Shown: positions 15,933-24,972, counted from the stretch's first letter. The stretch: DNA of 32,975 nucleotides from CAYFLR01 sp964343805 (GCA_964343805.1 CAYFLR010000066.1:1-32975); one strand, 5' to 3'. A program made the numbers and translations. Notes: generated by a model not told the origin, from the sequence alone.

Positions 15933-17106
15933 GCTTTTCAGATCCATTGCTCGTTTAAATTTAGGGGGTCCCGGCAGGCACTGCCTCTGGCTTCTAGATC
16001 TGGACCGTTTATACCAATATCAGACGAAACTGGTTTATGGTGAAGTGGAGATAAATGAAGAGGAATTGCCAATCCCGAAAGAGCTCAATGAAAAAACTTT
16101 AAAACTACAGAAGCTCAAGCGCTCATTGGGAACGTCAGATATTCTGACTTTTTTCACAATCCTTTTTCAAATCTTTAAATTCAAACCCCATATTATCCAC
16201 ACCCACACTTCCAAAGCAGGATTTCATGGAAGATTGGCCGGAGTGCTCTATAACCTCATTTGTAAGCTTACTTTTCGTAAGGGAGCCAAAATTGTTCATA
16301 CCTTTCATGGACACACTTTTCGGGGATACTTCGGAAAACTATTGGGCTTTATATTTCTCACTATTGAGAGAATTTGGTGCAAATACTTCACAAATAAAAT
16401 TATCGTTATTTCGGCAAAACAGTTTGATGAAATTCATAACACCTTCAAGGTAGGTAATAAGGATCAATTCCAAATCGTAAAACTAGGAATCGACACAAGC
16501 AGGTTTTCAGATTTAACTCCCTACAACAACCAGTTTAGACAGGAATTAAATATCCCTAAGGATGTTAAAATGGTGGCATTAGTATCAAGAATAGCCCCCA
16601 TCAAAAACCATCTTATGTTTATAGATGTGTGTAAAAACTACCTAGCTACATATGATGATAAAATACGCTTTATTATCGTAGGAGGGGGAAGTCAGGAAGA
16701 GGAAGAAAAGATTCAAAACCATATAAAAGCCCATAATCTCGGCTCCTTTGTTATCTGCACTGGTAACCGCATTGACCTAGAAAGCATCTATGCCAGTTTA
16801 GACTGTGTTTGTTTAACCTCACTCAATGAGGGCACGCCTGTCTCATTAATCGAAGCCATGTCTTCTAAGATTCCGTGCATCTCAACCAATGTAGGAGGAG
16901 TGGCTGATGTGCTTGGAGACAATCGCGGAGTTCTTATTGAAAATTTTGATATCCTAAAATACACTCAGGAATTAAGAACCCTACTCTATGATAGGGAGGT
17001 CAGGCAGGCAAACATCAATAAAGCCTATGAATATGTCATTAACAATCACTCAAAAGAGATTCTGCTAAATAATATCAACAGCTTATACGGCAACCTCCTA
17101 AAATAG
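15916..17106 (+). CDS. Glycosyltransferase family 4
   Basis: A GT-B enzyme of about 396 residues. The N-terminal motif SIARLNLGGPGRHCLWL is the RxxNxGGPxxH acceptor-side loop found in a well-known subgroup of capsule/O-antigen transferases. The HTHTSKAGFHGRL segment (a few residues after 95) is also typical of that subgroup. The C-terminal domain has LVSRIAPIKNH, FIIVGGGSQE and the EX7E signature NEGTPVSLIEAM, followed by STNVGGVADVL. I choose the ATG at 15916 (GGTGGG 9 bases upstream) over the TTG at 15892. Either way the start lies inside asnB, implying translational coupling. Sugar unknown. Confidence 0.87.
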   Translation: MEQNTRLFRSIARLNLGGPGRHCLWLLDLDRLYQYQTKLVYGEVEINEEELPIPKELNEKTLKLQKLKRSLGTSDILTFFTILFQIFKFKPHIIHTHTSKAGFHGRLAGVLYNLICKLTFRKGAKIVHTFHGHTFRGYFGKLLGFIFLTIERIWCKYFTNKIIVISAKQFDEIHNTFKVGNKDQFQIVKLGIDTSRFSDLTPYNNQFRQELNIPKDVKMVALVSRIAPIKNHLMFIDVCKNYLATYDDKIRFIIVGGGSQEEEEKIQNHIKAHNLGSFVICTGNRIDLESIYASLDCVCLTSLNEGTPVSLIEAMSSKIPCISTNVGGVADVLGDNRGVLIENFDILKYTQELRTLLYDREVRQANINKAYEYVINNHSKEILLNNINSLYGNLLK

Positions 17107-17107
17107 G

Positions 17108-18901
17108 TTGTTATTTATGGTTTTTCATCCACCTAGAGTATTTCATTACATAAAATTCCTTCCTTTCCTGCTTACCGGCTCTTTAACACTCTTAATAGTT
17201 CGGTTTCGAGAGATCAGTTTAAATTCCTATTTACCCCAAGCATTTGGCCATTGGAAACTGGATCAAGATTATTTTACCTTTTATAAATCAATGACTACCC
17301 TCATGTTAGGAATGATTGGCCTTCCTATTATCATATTTACCCTTTGGCAAAGACCCCAGTTAATAAGACAGCAGAGCTCTCTGTGGCCCATCTTTTTATT
17401 TGGGCTTTTGTTATGGATTTCAACTCTCAATAGTGATTTTTTAAGAATAGCACTATTTGGATTTCCCACTCTTTACTACGGTGCTTTAGCCATCACATCT
17501 AACATTATTATATTTTGGGGAATCACTGTTCTTGCTCATAATAACCAGCTCCTAAGATTAATTATCCGGTTTATCTATGGAGCTTCAATCCTCATTTCTC
17601 TTATTGGAATTGGTCAATCTCTAGGATACAACCTATTGCATGCAAAATGGTTTCAAAAGTACCTACTTGGTTTGCCCGACCACATTTCATGGGTCAGGAT
17701 TTCCCCTTTAACCAGCACACTTAATAATAAAAATTTTATCGGCTCTTATGCTTGTCTTTTAATTCCCCCTTCCCTGATTTTATTTCTCTATCAACGAAAC
17801 TTCATGCATAAGATACTAGCTCTTTTCACTTCAACCCTTCTCCTTGCATTACTCATTGTGTCTGATAGCCGGGGAGGCTATGTGGGCTTTGCAATCAGCA
17901 CACTTATTATGTTTATCACTCTACTGTTGAGGGAAAGAAAGTTAATAAAGCTACTTCTGACTGTTTTTTCACTCTTTATATTACTAAGCAGTGCTCTTTA
18001 TTTACATAAACCAGCCCACTATAAGGGAAGAGTTGTCAGCACCTATCGTAATCTCAAAAAGGCAGGTCAATGGCTTTGGATAAAATGGAGTATACCAGTA
18101 CAAAAATCATCCAGTGCTACAATTGAGCTTACAGCATATAAAGATGTTTTACGTTGGCGAGGGCCCCAAGCGGGATGTCTAAAAATGCAAGTTTTAGAAA
18201 AGGGATTAAAAATCACAGACTGCCAAGACTCCCCTCTCCCATTTACAATTGAATATGACGAAATCTTTCTAAAAAACCCTCTATACCATCAATATAGAAT
18301 CAAACTGCGTCGTTATGAGGGACTAAAAGGTCTGGAATTAAAATTTAAAACCAAGAAAATAGAAGTTGTTCTTGTTAACAAGGAATTCAAGATCCACAAT
18401 CAGGGGCGCTTTTACCCCATGCCTTTTTTCACGGATAAAGAGCTCCGTGAAGTTCCCAATTTATTAAATACCAGAACTCATATTTGGTTGAAAACCTGGC
18501 CTCTGATTAAAGATTGTTTATGGTTAGGTCAAGGACCCAATACATTTCCACTCTACTACCCTCAACTACCTTTTAAAAATATGAAACAATCCTTAGATTA
18601 TAGTGTAAGAGTTGCCAAATCGCATAGTTTTTACTTGCAAACTATTCATTCCAGTGGAGCCCTCTCTTTAGTTTTACTTCTTTTTTTCATTGCCTCCTTA
18701 ATCGTTAGCAGTTTTACCAACTACTTAAACTCTAAGCCTAACAGCATTTTTAATCATTTAAGCATAGGGTTTTCCATAGGAATCATCGCCTATATGATTG
18801 CAGGTTTAGTCAATGATAACGTGGTTGGGATAGCAAATGTATTTTGGGTTTTCTTAGCACTTATTTTTGTTTTTAATAGAAAAGCCTATAGACCTTTTTA
18901 A
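17108..18901 (+). CDS. O-antigen ligase/polymerase family membrane protein (WaaL/Wzy_C type)
   Basis: A 597-residue multi-pass membrane protein. Helices occupy about 15-300 and 535-595. IVSDSRGGYVGFAIS (about 245-260) is the usual SxSRGG helix start. A soluble, strand-rich region of roughly 170 residues (about 305-470) precedes TRTHIWLKTWPLIKDCLWLG and GQGPNTFPLYYP, the conserved RxxIWxxxxxLIxDxxxxGxGPxTF segment. VAKSHSFYLQTIHSSG corresponds to the HNxxLQxxxxxG motif. It could ligate the finished glycan to lipid A core or another acceptor, while the smaller membrane protein at 9494-10789 polymerises; the reverse is possible. The start is TTG one base after the previous stop, or the ATG at 17117. 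It is the second Wzy/WaaL-like protein of the window. Confidence 0.8.
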   Translation: MLFMVFHPPRVFHYIKFLPFLLTGSLTLLIVRFREISLNSYLPQAFGHWKLDQDYFTFYKSMTTLMLGMIGLPIIIFTLWQRPQLIRQQSSLWPIFLFGLLLWISTLNSDFLRIALFGFPTLYYGALAITSNIIIFWGITVLAHNNQLLRLIIRFIYGASILISLIGIGQSLGYNLLHAKWFQKYLLGLPDHISWVRISPLTSTLNNKNFIGSYACLLIPPSLILFLYQRNFMHKILALFTSTLLLALLIVSDSRGGYVGFAISTLIMFITLLLRERKLIKLLLTVFSLFILLSSALYLHKPAHYKGRVVSTYRNLKKAGQWLWIKWSIPVQKSSSATIELTAYKDVLRWRGPQAGCLKMQVLEKGLKITDCQDSPLPFTIEYDEIFLKNPLYHQYRIKLRRYEGLKGLELKFKTKKIEVVLVNKEFKIHNQGRFYPMPFFTDKELREVPNLLNTRTHIWLKTWPLIKDCLWLGQGPNTFPLYYPQLPFKNMKQSLDYSVRVAKSHSFYLQTIHSSGALSLVLLLFFIASLIVSSFTNYLNSKPNSIFNHLSIGFSIGIIAYMIAGLVNDNVVGIANVFWVFLALIFVFNRKAYRPF

Positions 18902-18954
18902 ATCGCTATTTGATATACTCTATTACAGCGTATACCTATTTAAAAATATCAAAG

Positions 18955-18981
18955 TTGATTAAAATCCCCTAAAAGTATACT
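18955..18981 (+). promoter_or_regulatory. Possible promoter before the phosphonate genes
   Basis: TTGATT (18955-18960) and TATACT (18976-18981) are 15 bases apart in the 127-base gap before pepM. The boxes are fair but the spacing is short, so this is a weak prediction. It would give the phosphonate module its own transcription start. Confidence 0.28.
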
Positions 18982-19028
18982 TATATATCTACTTGATAGA
19001 GTTTAACCGGAACTTAAGGATCAAAATC

Positions 19029-20327
19029 ATGAAAAAAGTCTATGTGGGGATGAGTGCAGATCTAGTTCATCCTGGTCATATGAACATATTAAAAAAAGCG
19101 GCAAAGTTTGGTGATGTTGTAGTTGGGCTTCTTACTGATAAAGCCATTGTCAGCTATAAAAGACTCCCTTATATGACCTATGAACAAAGAAAACAGGTTA
19201 TTGAAAATATTAAGGGAGTGTCAGAGGTCATAGCTCAAGAAACTCTTGATTATCGCCCTAACTTAGAAAAGGTTAAACCTGATTTTGTAGTGCATGGAGA
19301 TGATTGGAAAGAGGGTCGCCAGGCTAAAACCAGACAACAAGTTATTGATTGTCTTAAACAGTGGAATGGGGAACTCATTGAAATTCCTTATACCGAAGGA
19401 ATAAGCTCAACACAAATAAACAAATCCTTAAAAGAAATAGGTGTCACCCCAGATATCCGGCTGCGAAGATTGAAGCGCCTCATAGAAGTAAAACCCATGA
19501 TCAAGATCATGGAAGTACATAATGCTTTAAGCTCCCTTATAGTTGAAAGTACTTCTGTTAGCAAAGAAGGGCAGAGGTTTGAATTTGATGGAATGTGGTC
19601 TAGCTCCTTAACGGACTCCACCTCTAAGGGTAAACCCGACATTGAGGCCGTTGATTTAACCTCTCGTCTCAACACTATCAATGAGATTTTTGAAGTTACT
19701 ACCAAGCCATTAATTTTTGATGCCGACACAGGTGGTTTCCAAGAGCATTTTGTTTTTACTGTTCGATCACTTGAAAGAGTAGGAGTCTCGGCAGTTATCA
19801 TTGAAGATAAAACAGGTCTGAAGAAAAACTCTTTGCTGGGAAACGAGGTAAAACAGAGCCAAGCCAGTATTCCGGAGTTCTGTAAAAAGATTGAGTTTGG
19901 TAAAAGAGCCCAAATCACAGACGACTTTATGATTATTGCTCGCATTGAAAGCCTCATTTTAGAACAAGGAATGGATGATGCCCTCAAAAGAGCAAAAGCT
20001 TATGGCAGTGCAGGAGCTGACGGGATTATGATTCATTCCCGACAAAAAGATCCCACTGAGATTCTTACCTTCTGTAAAAATTACCGAGATGGAGGTGGTG
20101 AGCTTCCCATTATTGTGGTTCCTACCAGCTATAATTCTATTAAAGCCCAGGAGCTTTCAGAAGCGGGGATAAATGTCATCATCTATGCCAACCATATGCT
20201 TAGGGCAGCCTACCCAGGTATGTTAAATACGGCAAAGTTAATTTTAGAAAATGATCGTAGTATGGAAGCTGAACAAAACCTACTTTCGATAAAAGAGATC
20301 CTTAACCTCATTCCAGGAACTAACTGA
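19029..20327 (+). CDS. pepM: Phosphoenolpyruvate mutase with fused N-terminal cytidylyltransferase
   Basis: A 432-residue, two-domain protein. Residues 1-135 are a HIGH-type nucleotidyltransferase: HPGH at 14-17 and EGISST at about 123-128 match glycerol-3-phosphate/phosphocholine cytidylyltransferases. Residues about 140-432 are PEP mutase: the DGMWSSSL segment with Trp190, FDADTGG at 230-236 with the metal-binding aspartates, and the diagnostic EDKTGLKKNS loop at 259-268 that separates PEP mutases from isocitrate and methylisocitrate lyases. It would convert PEP to phosphonopyruvate, and the fused domain could activate the final phosphonate with CTP. The ATG at 19029 is preferred (TAAGGA 8 bases upstream) over the TTG at 18993. 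Its stop overlaps the ppd start as TGATG. All key catalytic residues appear present. Confidence 0.92.
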   Translation: MKKVYVGMSADLVHPGHMNILKKAAKFGDVVVGLLTDKAIVSYKRLPYMTYEQRKQVIENIKGVSEVIAQETLDYRPNLEKVKPDFVVHGDDWKEGRQAKTRQQVIDCLKQWNGELIEIPYTEGISSTQINKSLKEIGVTPDIRLRRLKRLIEVKPMIKIMEVHNALSSLIVESTSVSKEGQRFEFDGMWSSSLTDSTSKGKPDIEAVDLTSRLNTINEIFEVTTKPLIFDADTGGFQEHFVFTVRSLERVGVSAVIIEDKTGLKKNSLLGNEVKQSQASIPEFCKKIEFGKRAQITDDFMIIARIESLILEQGMDDALKRAKAYGSAGADGIMIHSRQKDPTEILTFCKNYRDGGGELPIIVVPTSYNSIKAQELSEAGINVIIYANHMLRAAYPGMLNTAKLILENDRSMEAEQNLLSIKEILNLIPGTN

Positions 20328-21462
20328 TGGCTTTAAACACCTATGAGTTTGGAGAGCAACTCAAAGAGTTTGGGTTTAACTATTTTACAGGAGTGCCCTG
20401 TAGTTATCTCAAGAATCTGATTAATTATGCTATTAATGAGTGCTCATTTATAATGGCAGCTAATGAAGGTGATGCCGTTGCCACTGCAAGTGGAGCTTAT
20501 TTAGGGGGGCGTAAATCCGTCGTCCTTATGCAAAATAGTGGTCTTACCAATGCCACATCGCCGCTGACTTCACTTAACTATGTTTTTAAAATTCCTGTTT
20601 TAGGTTTCGTCAGTCTCAGAGGAGAAGAGGGAGTCAATGATGAGCCCCAGCATGTTTTGATGGGTAAAATCACCGAACAAATGCTGGAATTGATGGACAT
20701 CCCTTGGCAGTATCTAAGCGAAGATTATGAGAAAGCTACAGAGCAATTAAAACACTCCCATGATAATTACATTCAAAAGAATAAAACCTTCTTTTTTGTC
20801 GTTAAGAAAGGAACCTTTGCCGAAGTCAACCTTAAGGAACAGCCCCATAAGCAGGTATTAAATAAAACCTGCCTTCTTCAACAATCCACAATCAATAAAC
20901 CCACCCGCCTAGAAGCTCTTGCAGTCATCAATGAATTAAAAGATAACAGCACTCTCCAGCTCGTTTCTACTGGTAAAGGAGGGAGAGAACTCTATGAAAT
21001 TGAAGACTCTCCTCATAATCTCTATATGGTTGGATCAATGGGGTGTATAGGACCACTCGGGTTAGGTCTGCCCATGCTCAACCGCAAAAAAAGGTCATTG
21101 CCATAGATGGGGACGGGGCTTTAATTATGCGCCTTTCCAACTTAGTCACCAGTGCCTATTACCACGCAAACAACTTTTTACACATTTTACTTGATAATAA
21201 CAGCCATGATTCAACAGGTGGACAATCTACACTTTCTAGCAATGTTAACTTTGGGCAAATTGCAGCGGCTGCAGGTTTTGAAAATGTCTACTTTTGTCAT
21301 AATTTACAGGAATTTAGTCAAAGAGTGAGTGAGTGGCATAATAAGCCTCAACCCACTTTTCTCCATCTCCAAGTGCAAAAAGGAAGTAAAAAGAATCTAG
21401 GTCGCCCTAAAATAAAACCCTACGAAGTCAGGGCCCGTATTATGGAGTTTATTAATAGCTGA
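20327..21462 (+). CDS. ppd: Phosphonopyruvate decarboxylase, interrupted by an apparent -1 frameshift
   Basis: A TPP enzyme that decarboxylates phosphonopyruvate to phosphonoacetaldehyde, pulling the unfavourable PEP mutase reaction forward. The N-terminal part has FTGVPCSYLKNLI, the catalytic-glutamate region AANEGDAVATASGAYLGG, NSGLTNATSPLTSL and NDEPQHVLMG, all typical of Ppd. The C-terminal part has the TPP/Mg motif IDGDGALIM ending in LLDNNSHDSTGGQ. The two parts are in different frames: the first runs to a stop at 21106, the second is open to 21462. They join at an A7 run (21086-21092). One more A would give a continuous 378-residue protein of normal family length through NRKKKVIAIDGDG. 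This may be a sequencing error, a real mutation, or slippage on the A-run. It is coupled to pepM through TGATG, and adh starts 4 bases after its stop. Confidence 0.85.
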
Positions 21463-21466
21463 ACTT

Positions 21467-22537
21467 ATGGACCAATTTAAATACTACAACCCAGTGAAAA
21501 TAATCTATGGCAATGGCTGTTTTAAAGATATTTCATCGCAAATTAAACAACGCAAGACTCTGGTGATCACCTCTAATGGAGCCATAAAGAGAGGGTTAAT
21601 CGAGGTTCTTAAATCTCAAGGCTTGGATATTATTCAAGTGGTGTCTAATATTCCCTCTCATCCTACCATTTCACAACTTGAACCAATCTATCTTGAAATT
21701 GCCAAATACCCTTTTGAAGTTATTCTAGCGGTTGGCGGTGGAAGCGTTTTGGACAGCGCTAAATTTCTATCAGTCCAAAATGAAAAAAAGGAATTTCAAT
21801 TTGTAAAGGAACGATTAAAAACCCCACTGACAAAAGAAAATTATAAAACCGTTCCTATTATTGGGGTTCCTACCACCTCTGGCACGAGCAGTGAAATCAC
21901 CCCCTGGGCAACTATATGGGACCAAAAGGCAATGAAGAAGTTTTCCCTTCACCTTCCCGAATTGTTTTGTGAGGCTGCTTTTTACGATCCGGAATTGACT
22001 TTAACCGCCCCCAAAGATCTAACCATCCAAACAGGACTAGACACCCTTTCTCACGCTATGGAATCCATTTGGAATAAAAACCACAATAAGATTACCCTTT
22101 CTTATGCAATAAAATCTGTACGCTTGATTATGGAGTACTTACCCCAACTGTCTCAATCTCTTTTTGATTTAAATCTAAGAGGTCAGATCATGCAGGCTAG
22201 CATTTACGCCGGCTTAGCATTCTCTAATACTCAAACAGCCTTAGCCCATGCCATGAGTTATTATATAACCTTACACCACAAAGTTCCCCATGGAATCGCC
22301 TGCAGTTTTACTTTACCTCATCTGATGGATAACATTATTGGGAAATATCCCTTCATTGACCAAACGTTTATGGAAATCTTTGGAGAATTGAACAGTCAAA
22401 AACTACGCCAGCTTTTTAAAAAATTAGAAGTGTCCACTGATTTTTCTGACTATGGTATAAAAAACCAAGAATTAGCATCACTCAAATCCTCGTTAGATGA
22501 AAATGTGCGGACACAAAATAGTATTGTTTTCCTATAA
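21467..22537 (+). CDS. Iron-type alcohol dehydrogenase, probable phosphonoacetaldehyde reductase
   Basis: A 356-residue group III (iron-containing) alcohol dehydrogenase. The nucleotide-binding GGGSVLDSAKF starts at residue 90; VPTTSGTSSEITPWA lies near 134-148. The metal ligands are Asp192, His196, His261 and His275 (in TGLDTLSHAME, LAHAMS and VPHG). In phosphonate clusters the member next to ppd (PhpC-like) reduces phosphonoacetaldehyde to 2-hydroxyethylphosphonate with NAD(P)H. The position directly after ppd and the absence of an AEP transaminase support that role. The protein ends just after VRTQNSIVF, somewhat earlier than many family members, so the last short helix may be lost. A likely terminator follows at 22567-22601, closing the module. 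Confidence 0.87.
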   Translation: MDQFKYYNPVKIIYGNGCFKDISSQIKQRKTLVITSNGAIKRGLIEVLKSQGLDIIQVVSNIPSHPTISQLEPIYLEIAKYPFEVILAVGGGSVLDSAKFLSVQNEKKEFQFVKERLKTPLTKENYKTVPIIGVPTTSGTSSEITPWATIWDQKAMKKFSLHLPELFCEAAFYDPELTLTAPKDLTIQTGLDTLSHAMESIWNKNHNKITLSYAIKSVRLIMEYLPQLSQSLFDLNLRGQIMQASIYAGLAFSNTQTALAHAMSYYITLHHKVPHGIACSFTLPHLMDNIIGKYPFIDQTFMEIFGELNSQKLRQLFKKLEVSTDFSDYGIKNQELASLKSSLDENVRTQNSIVFL

Positions 22538-22566
22538 TAGCATAACTGTGTATACGTTTATCTAAA

Positions 22567-22601
22567 AAGAGGTAACTTCAATAATCTCTTGAGTTTTTTT
22601 T
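22567..22601 (+). terminator. Likely Rho-independent terminator after the phosphonate module
   Basis: AAGAGGT (22567-22573) pairs with ATCTCTT (22584-22590), 7 base pairs including one G-U, with a 10-base loop. Three bases later there are eight T (22594-22601). It sits in the 114-base gap after the alcohol dehydrogenase gene. The stem is AT-rich, so strength is uncertain. Confidence 0.5.
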
Positions 22602-22651
22602 CAAAAAACATTTGTTATACATACACATTGAACTTATATTAGAGTTGCTCT

Positions 22652-23794
22652 TTGAATTTTAATACAAAAAACATAGTCATAGTATCTAGGGAGTATCCAA
22701 AAGCAGGGGGTAGAAATAGCTTCCTAAAAACTTTAATAGTGACACTTAGAGACGATTTCAATTTCAAAGTCATGTCCTGGGAAAATAATAACTCTGTAGA
22801 ATACCATATAAAGAAGAGATTTGAATTTGATAAAACAGCTAGTTTATTTGCATTTTATATCCAGACTTTTATTTTTTTAATTCAGTTAAAAAAGCAAAAC
22901 AAGGTTGATATAGTTATTACAGCAGGCTTGTCAGCACTTGGGGCATTATTTTTCGGGAAACTTTTTAAAGTTAGGACGATTCACAATATTTCAGGATTAA
23001 GGTCTCCATTCCCTAAAAATACCAATAACCTGTACCGCTCCATAAAAACCTCTAATAAACAGGCTAAAACGGCCAGTACAAGTAAACCTTTTTTCAACTC
23101 TTTCATATTTAAAGTCAAGGCTAAATTACGGGTTTATGCAGATCTGTGGTCTTTTTTTATTGCAAAAACAGTCGTTGTACCAACAGCTTATTGCTTGGAA
23201 GAACTTAAGTTAAAAAAAGTTCCTATTACAAGGGCAAAGACTTATGTCATCGAAGAGGGTGTTCAAAAAAAAGAAAGTCTTTTTACAAAAGATGAATTGA
23301 TTACTCAAATGGGAATAGACAAGAATAAAAAGACAATTGTTTTTTGCAGATTAGAGTTTGAAAAGACACAGCTGTTTGATCATATAAAAAAGAAATACAA
23401 CATCCTATTTATTGAACCTACCGAGATATTAATTTCGGATGGAAAAAAACTTACCAATAGTAAGTTTAAAATCGCTGATGCTTTTGCGGTCACGGATTTA
23501 TTGCTTTGTATTCCCAATTTAGAACCCCACAGCAGCACTGTATTAGAAGCTTTATTACTTGACATACCTGTTATGGTGTCTAAAACAGGATGGTTGAATT
23601 ATGAGTTTAATCAATTTCCAGAACTGTTAATATCCAACCTAGAAGCAAATAACCTGATTAGAACAATAGATAACGCTGTGCAAAACTTATCCTCAATAGA
23701 GAGAATATCCCAACAAGCTAAGGGTTATATACTAAAAAAATACGATTGCTCAAATTGTTTTGCAAAATATAAAAAGTTACTAAATAAGGAATAA
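22652..23794 (+). CDS. Glycosyltransferase, GT4-like (divergent)
   Basis: A 380-residue GT-B-like protein starting with TTG. The N-terminal KNIVIVSREYPKAGGRNSFL has the strand-Gly-rich-loop pattern of GT4 enzymes, and the C-terminal NLEPHSSTVLEALLLDIPVM keeps the EX7E spacing, followed by KTGWLNYEF. The middle carries an unusually Lys/Thr-rich linker around residues 125-150. No later in-frame ATG precedes the first strand, so TTG (22652) is the best start despite a weak ribosome-binding site. It is directly downstream of the phosphonate genes, after the terminator-like hairpin, and 14 bases before the next transferase. It could transfer the phosphonate-bearing residue, but nothing in its sequence shows that. 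Specificity unknown. Confidence 0.7.
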   Translation: MNFNTKNIVIVSREYPKAGGRNSFLKTLIVTLRDDFNFKVMSWENNNSVEYHIKKRFEFDKTASLFAFYIQTFIFLIQLKKQNKVDIVITAGLSALGALFFGKLFKVRTIHNISGLRSPFPKNTNNLYRSIKTSNKQAKTASTSKPFFNSFIFKVKAKLRVYADLWSFFIAKTVVVPTAYCLEELKLKKVPITRAKTYVIEEGVQKKESLFTKDELITQMGIDKNKKTIVFCRLEFEKTQLFDHIKKKYNILFIEPTEILISDGKKLTNSKFKIADAFAVTDLLLCIPNLEPHSSTVLEALLLDIPVMVSKTGWLNYEFNQFPELLISNLEANNLIRTIDNAVQNLSSIERISQQAKGYILKKYDCSNCFAKYKKLLNKE

Positions 23795-23808
23795 TTGGTC
23801 TATTTATT

Positions 23809-24972
23809 ATGAAAATTCTGTTTACCCTTTTTACCCCGCCTTTTAGTCAAACGAACAGTTCATATATTAACTTTTTTAGAAATCCTGAAGTACAATATTT
23901 AGAATATAAGGATTGGTCTTCTAACCTTAGAAGAAACTTTGCAAAGAAAGACAATGTGAAATTTATTTCATTTTCACTAGGTTCCAATATCACAAAGTAT
24001 AATATAGATAACTATGAAGCTATTTTTTTCCCTATAGAAACAAAAATAAGAAAAATTGATCGAATAAAAAAATATTATCCAAACATAAGATCGTTCTACT
24101 CTGAGGAAATGATTAAATGGATTCAAGATTTCGATCCAGACATCATCCATATGATTGGAACAGGCTTTAAAATGAACAAAGAGATCATTAAAATCAGTGA
24201 CTTTTCACAAAAAAGCTTCGTATGGGAAAGGGTGGTTTTAAATGAAAGTAAAAGAGAAGGGGAAGATGTCAAAAAATGTAAATACCTAGTCTTACCAACA
24301 GGTAAAACAAGAATTGAAGCCCAAAAGTTCTTTCCAAAGGAAAAATTAGTTAATTTTCCATTAGGAGCAAATATTAAAGATTTTTCACCTTCAAAAACAG
24401 AGAAAAGATATGACGTAGTTTCAGTAGGGCATCTAGGTACTAGAAAACAAATACATATTGTAAGAAAACTAGTAAAAAATAATAATTTGTCATGGATACA
24501 TGGTGGCGGCATTGTAGAAGATTGGCCCTTTAATAAGATTGAGGACTTTGTATTTTTTAACAGGATAAAGCGAATACTTGGGCTAAGAAGAGTTAAGAAG
24601 TCTTTAAAACATAATCATGTTTGTGGATTCTTTCCCAACTCCAAAATGGCGGAAATTTATAATCAGTCTAAAGTACTTGTGCATCCATCCTTAGCAGAAG
24701 GGGCTCCTAGATGCGTTCAAGAGGCATTAGCATGTGAAGTTCCAGTTATAGTTTTAAAAGAGACTGTCCCATATATTGAACCGGAATTTGGTATTGCGTG
24801 TAATTCCCTTGATGAGATCGAAGACGCGACTATGTCGCTATTGTCAGATGATAAAAAAAGAAAAACGATGGGTAAAAGGGGGCGGGAGTGGCTGATCGAA
24901 CATCACTCTCCTCAAAAAATGCATGAAGAGATTGAAAAATACCATAAAATTACAGCCCAATGTGAGGGTTAA
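23809..24972 (+). CDS. Glycosyltransferase family 4
   Basis: A 387-residue protein with a GT-B C-terminal domain: YDVVSVGHLGTRKQIHIV near 203-220, then EIYNQSKVLVHPSLAEGAP with RCVQEALACEVPVIVL giving the EX7E signature. A C-terminal helix ends the protein (SPQKMHEEIEKYHK). The N-terminal domain is less typical and lacks the usual GG loop after strand 1 (TLFTPPFSQTNSSY), so the acceptor is probably unusual. It pairs with the preceding gene (14-base gap). No clear Shine-Dalgarno lies close to the ATG. Donor sugar unknown. Confidence 0.8.
   Translation: MKILFTLFTPPFSQTNSSYINFFRNPEVQYLEYKDWSSNLRRNFAKKDNVKFISFSLGSNITKYNIDNYEAIFFPIETKIRKIDRIKKYYPNIRSFYSEEMIKWIQDFDPDIIHMIGTGFKMNKEIIKISDFSQKSFVWERVVLNESKREGEDVKKCKYLVLPTGKTRIEAQKFFPKEKLVNFPLGANIKDFSPSKTEKRYDVVSVGHLGTRKQIHIVRKLVKNNNLSWIHGGGIVEDWPFNKIEDFVFFNRIKRILGLRRVKKSLKHNHVCGFFPNSKMAEIYNQSKVLVHPSLAEGAPRCVQEALACEVPVIVLKETVPYIEPEFGIACNSLDEIEDATMSLLSDDKKRKTMGKRGREWLIEHHSPQKMHEEIEKYHKITAQCEG

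Noticed and set aside
18900..19000. Several GTATAC palindromes near the phosphonate genes (also near 22550).
   Set aside because: Short, AT-rich and without regular spacing; not enough for a binding-site claim.
19388..19987. A 199-codon open frame on the minus strand inside pepM.
   Set aside because: It lies wholly under the strongly conserved PEP mutase, is Ser/Leu-rich without recognisable domains, and looks like an antisense shadow.
22500..22560. Possible frameshift at the 3' end of the alcohol dehydrogenase gene, because the protein ends slightly early.
   Set aside because: Neither other frame continues with family-like sequence, and all catalytic residues are upstream; a naturally short C-terminus is simpler.
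24123..24512. A 129-codon minus-strand frame inside the GT4 gene at 23809-24972.
   Set aside because: Antisense shadow of a conserved glycosyltransferase; no ribosome-binding site or family resemblance noted.
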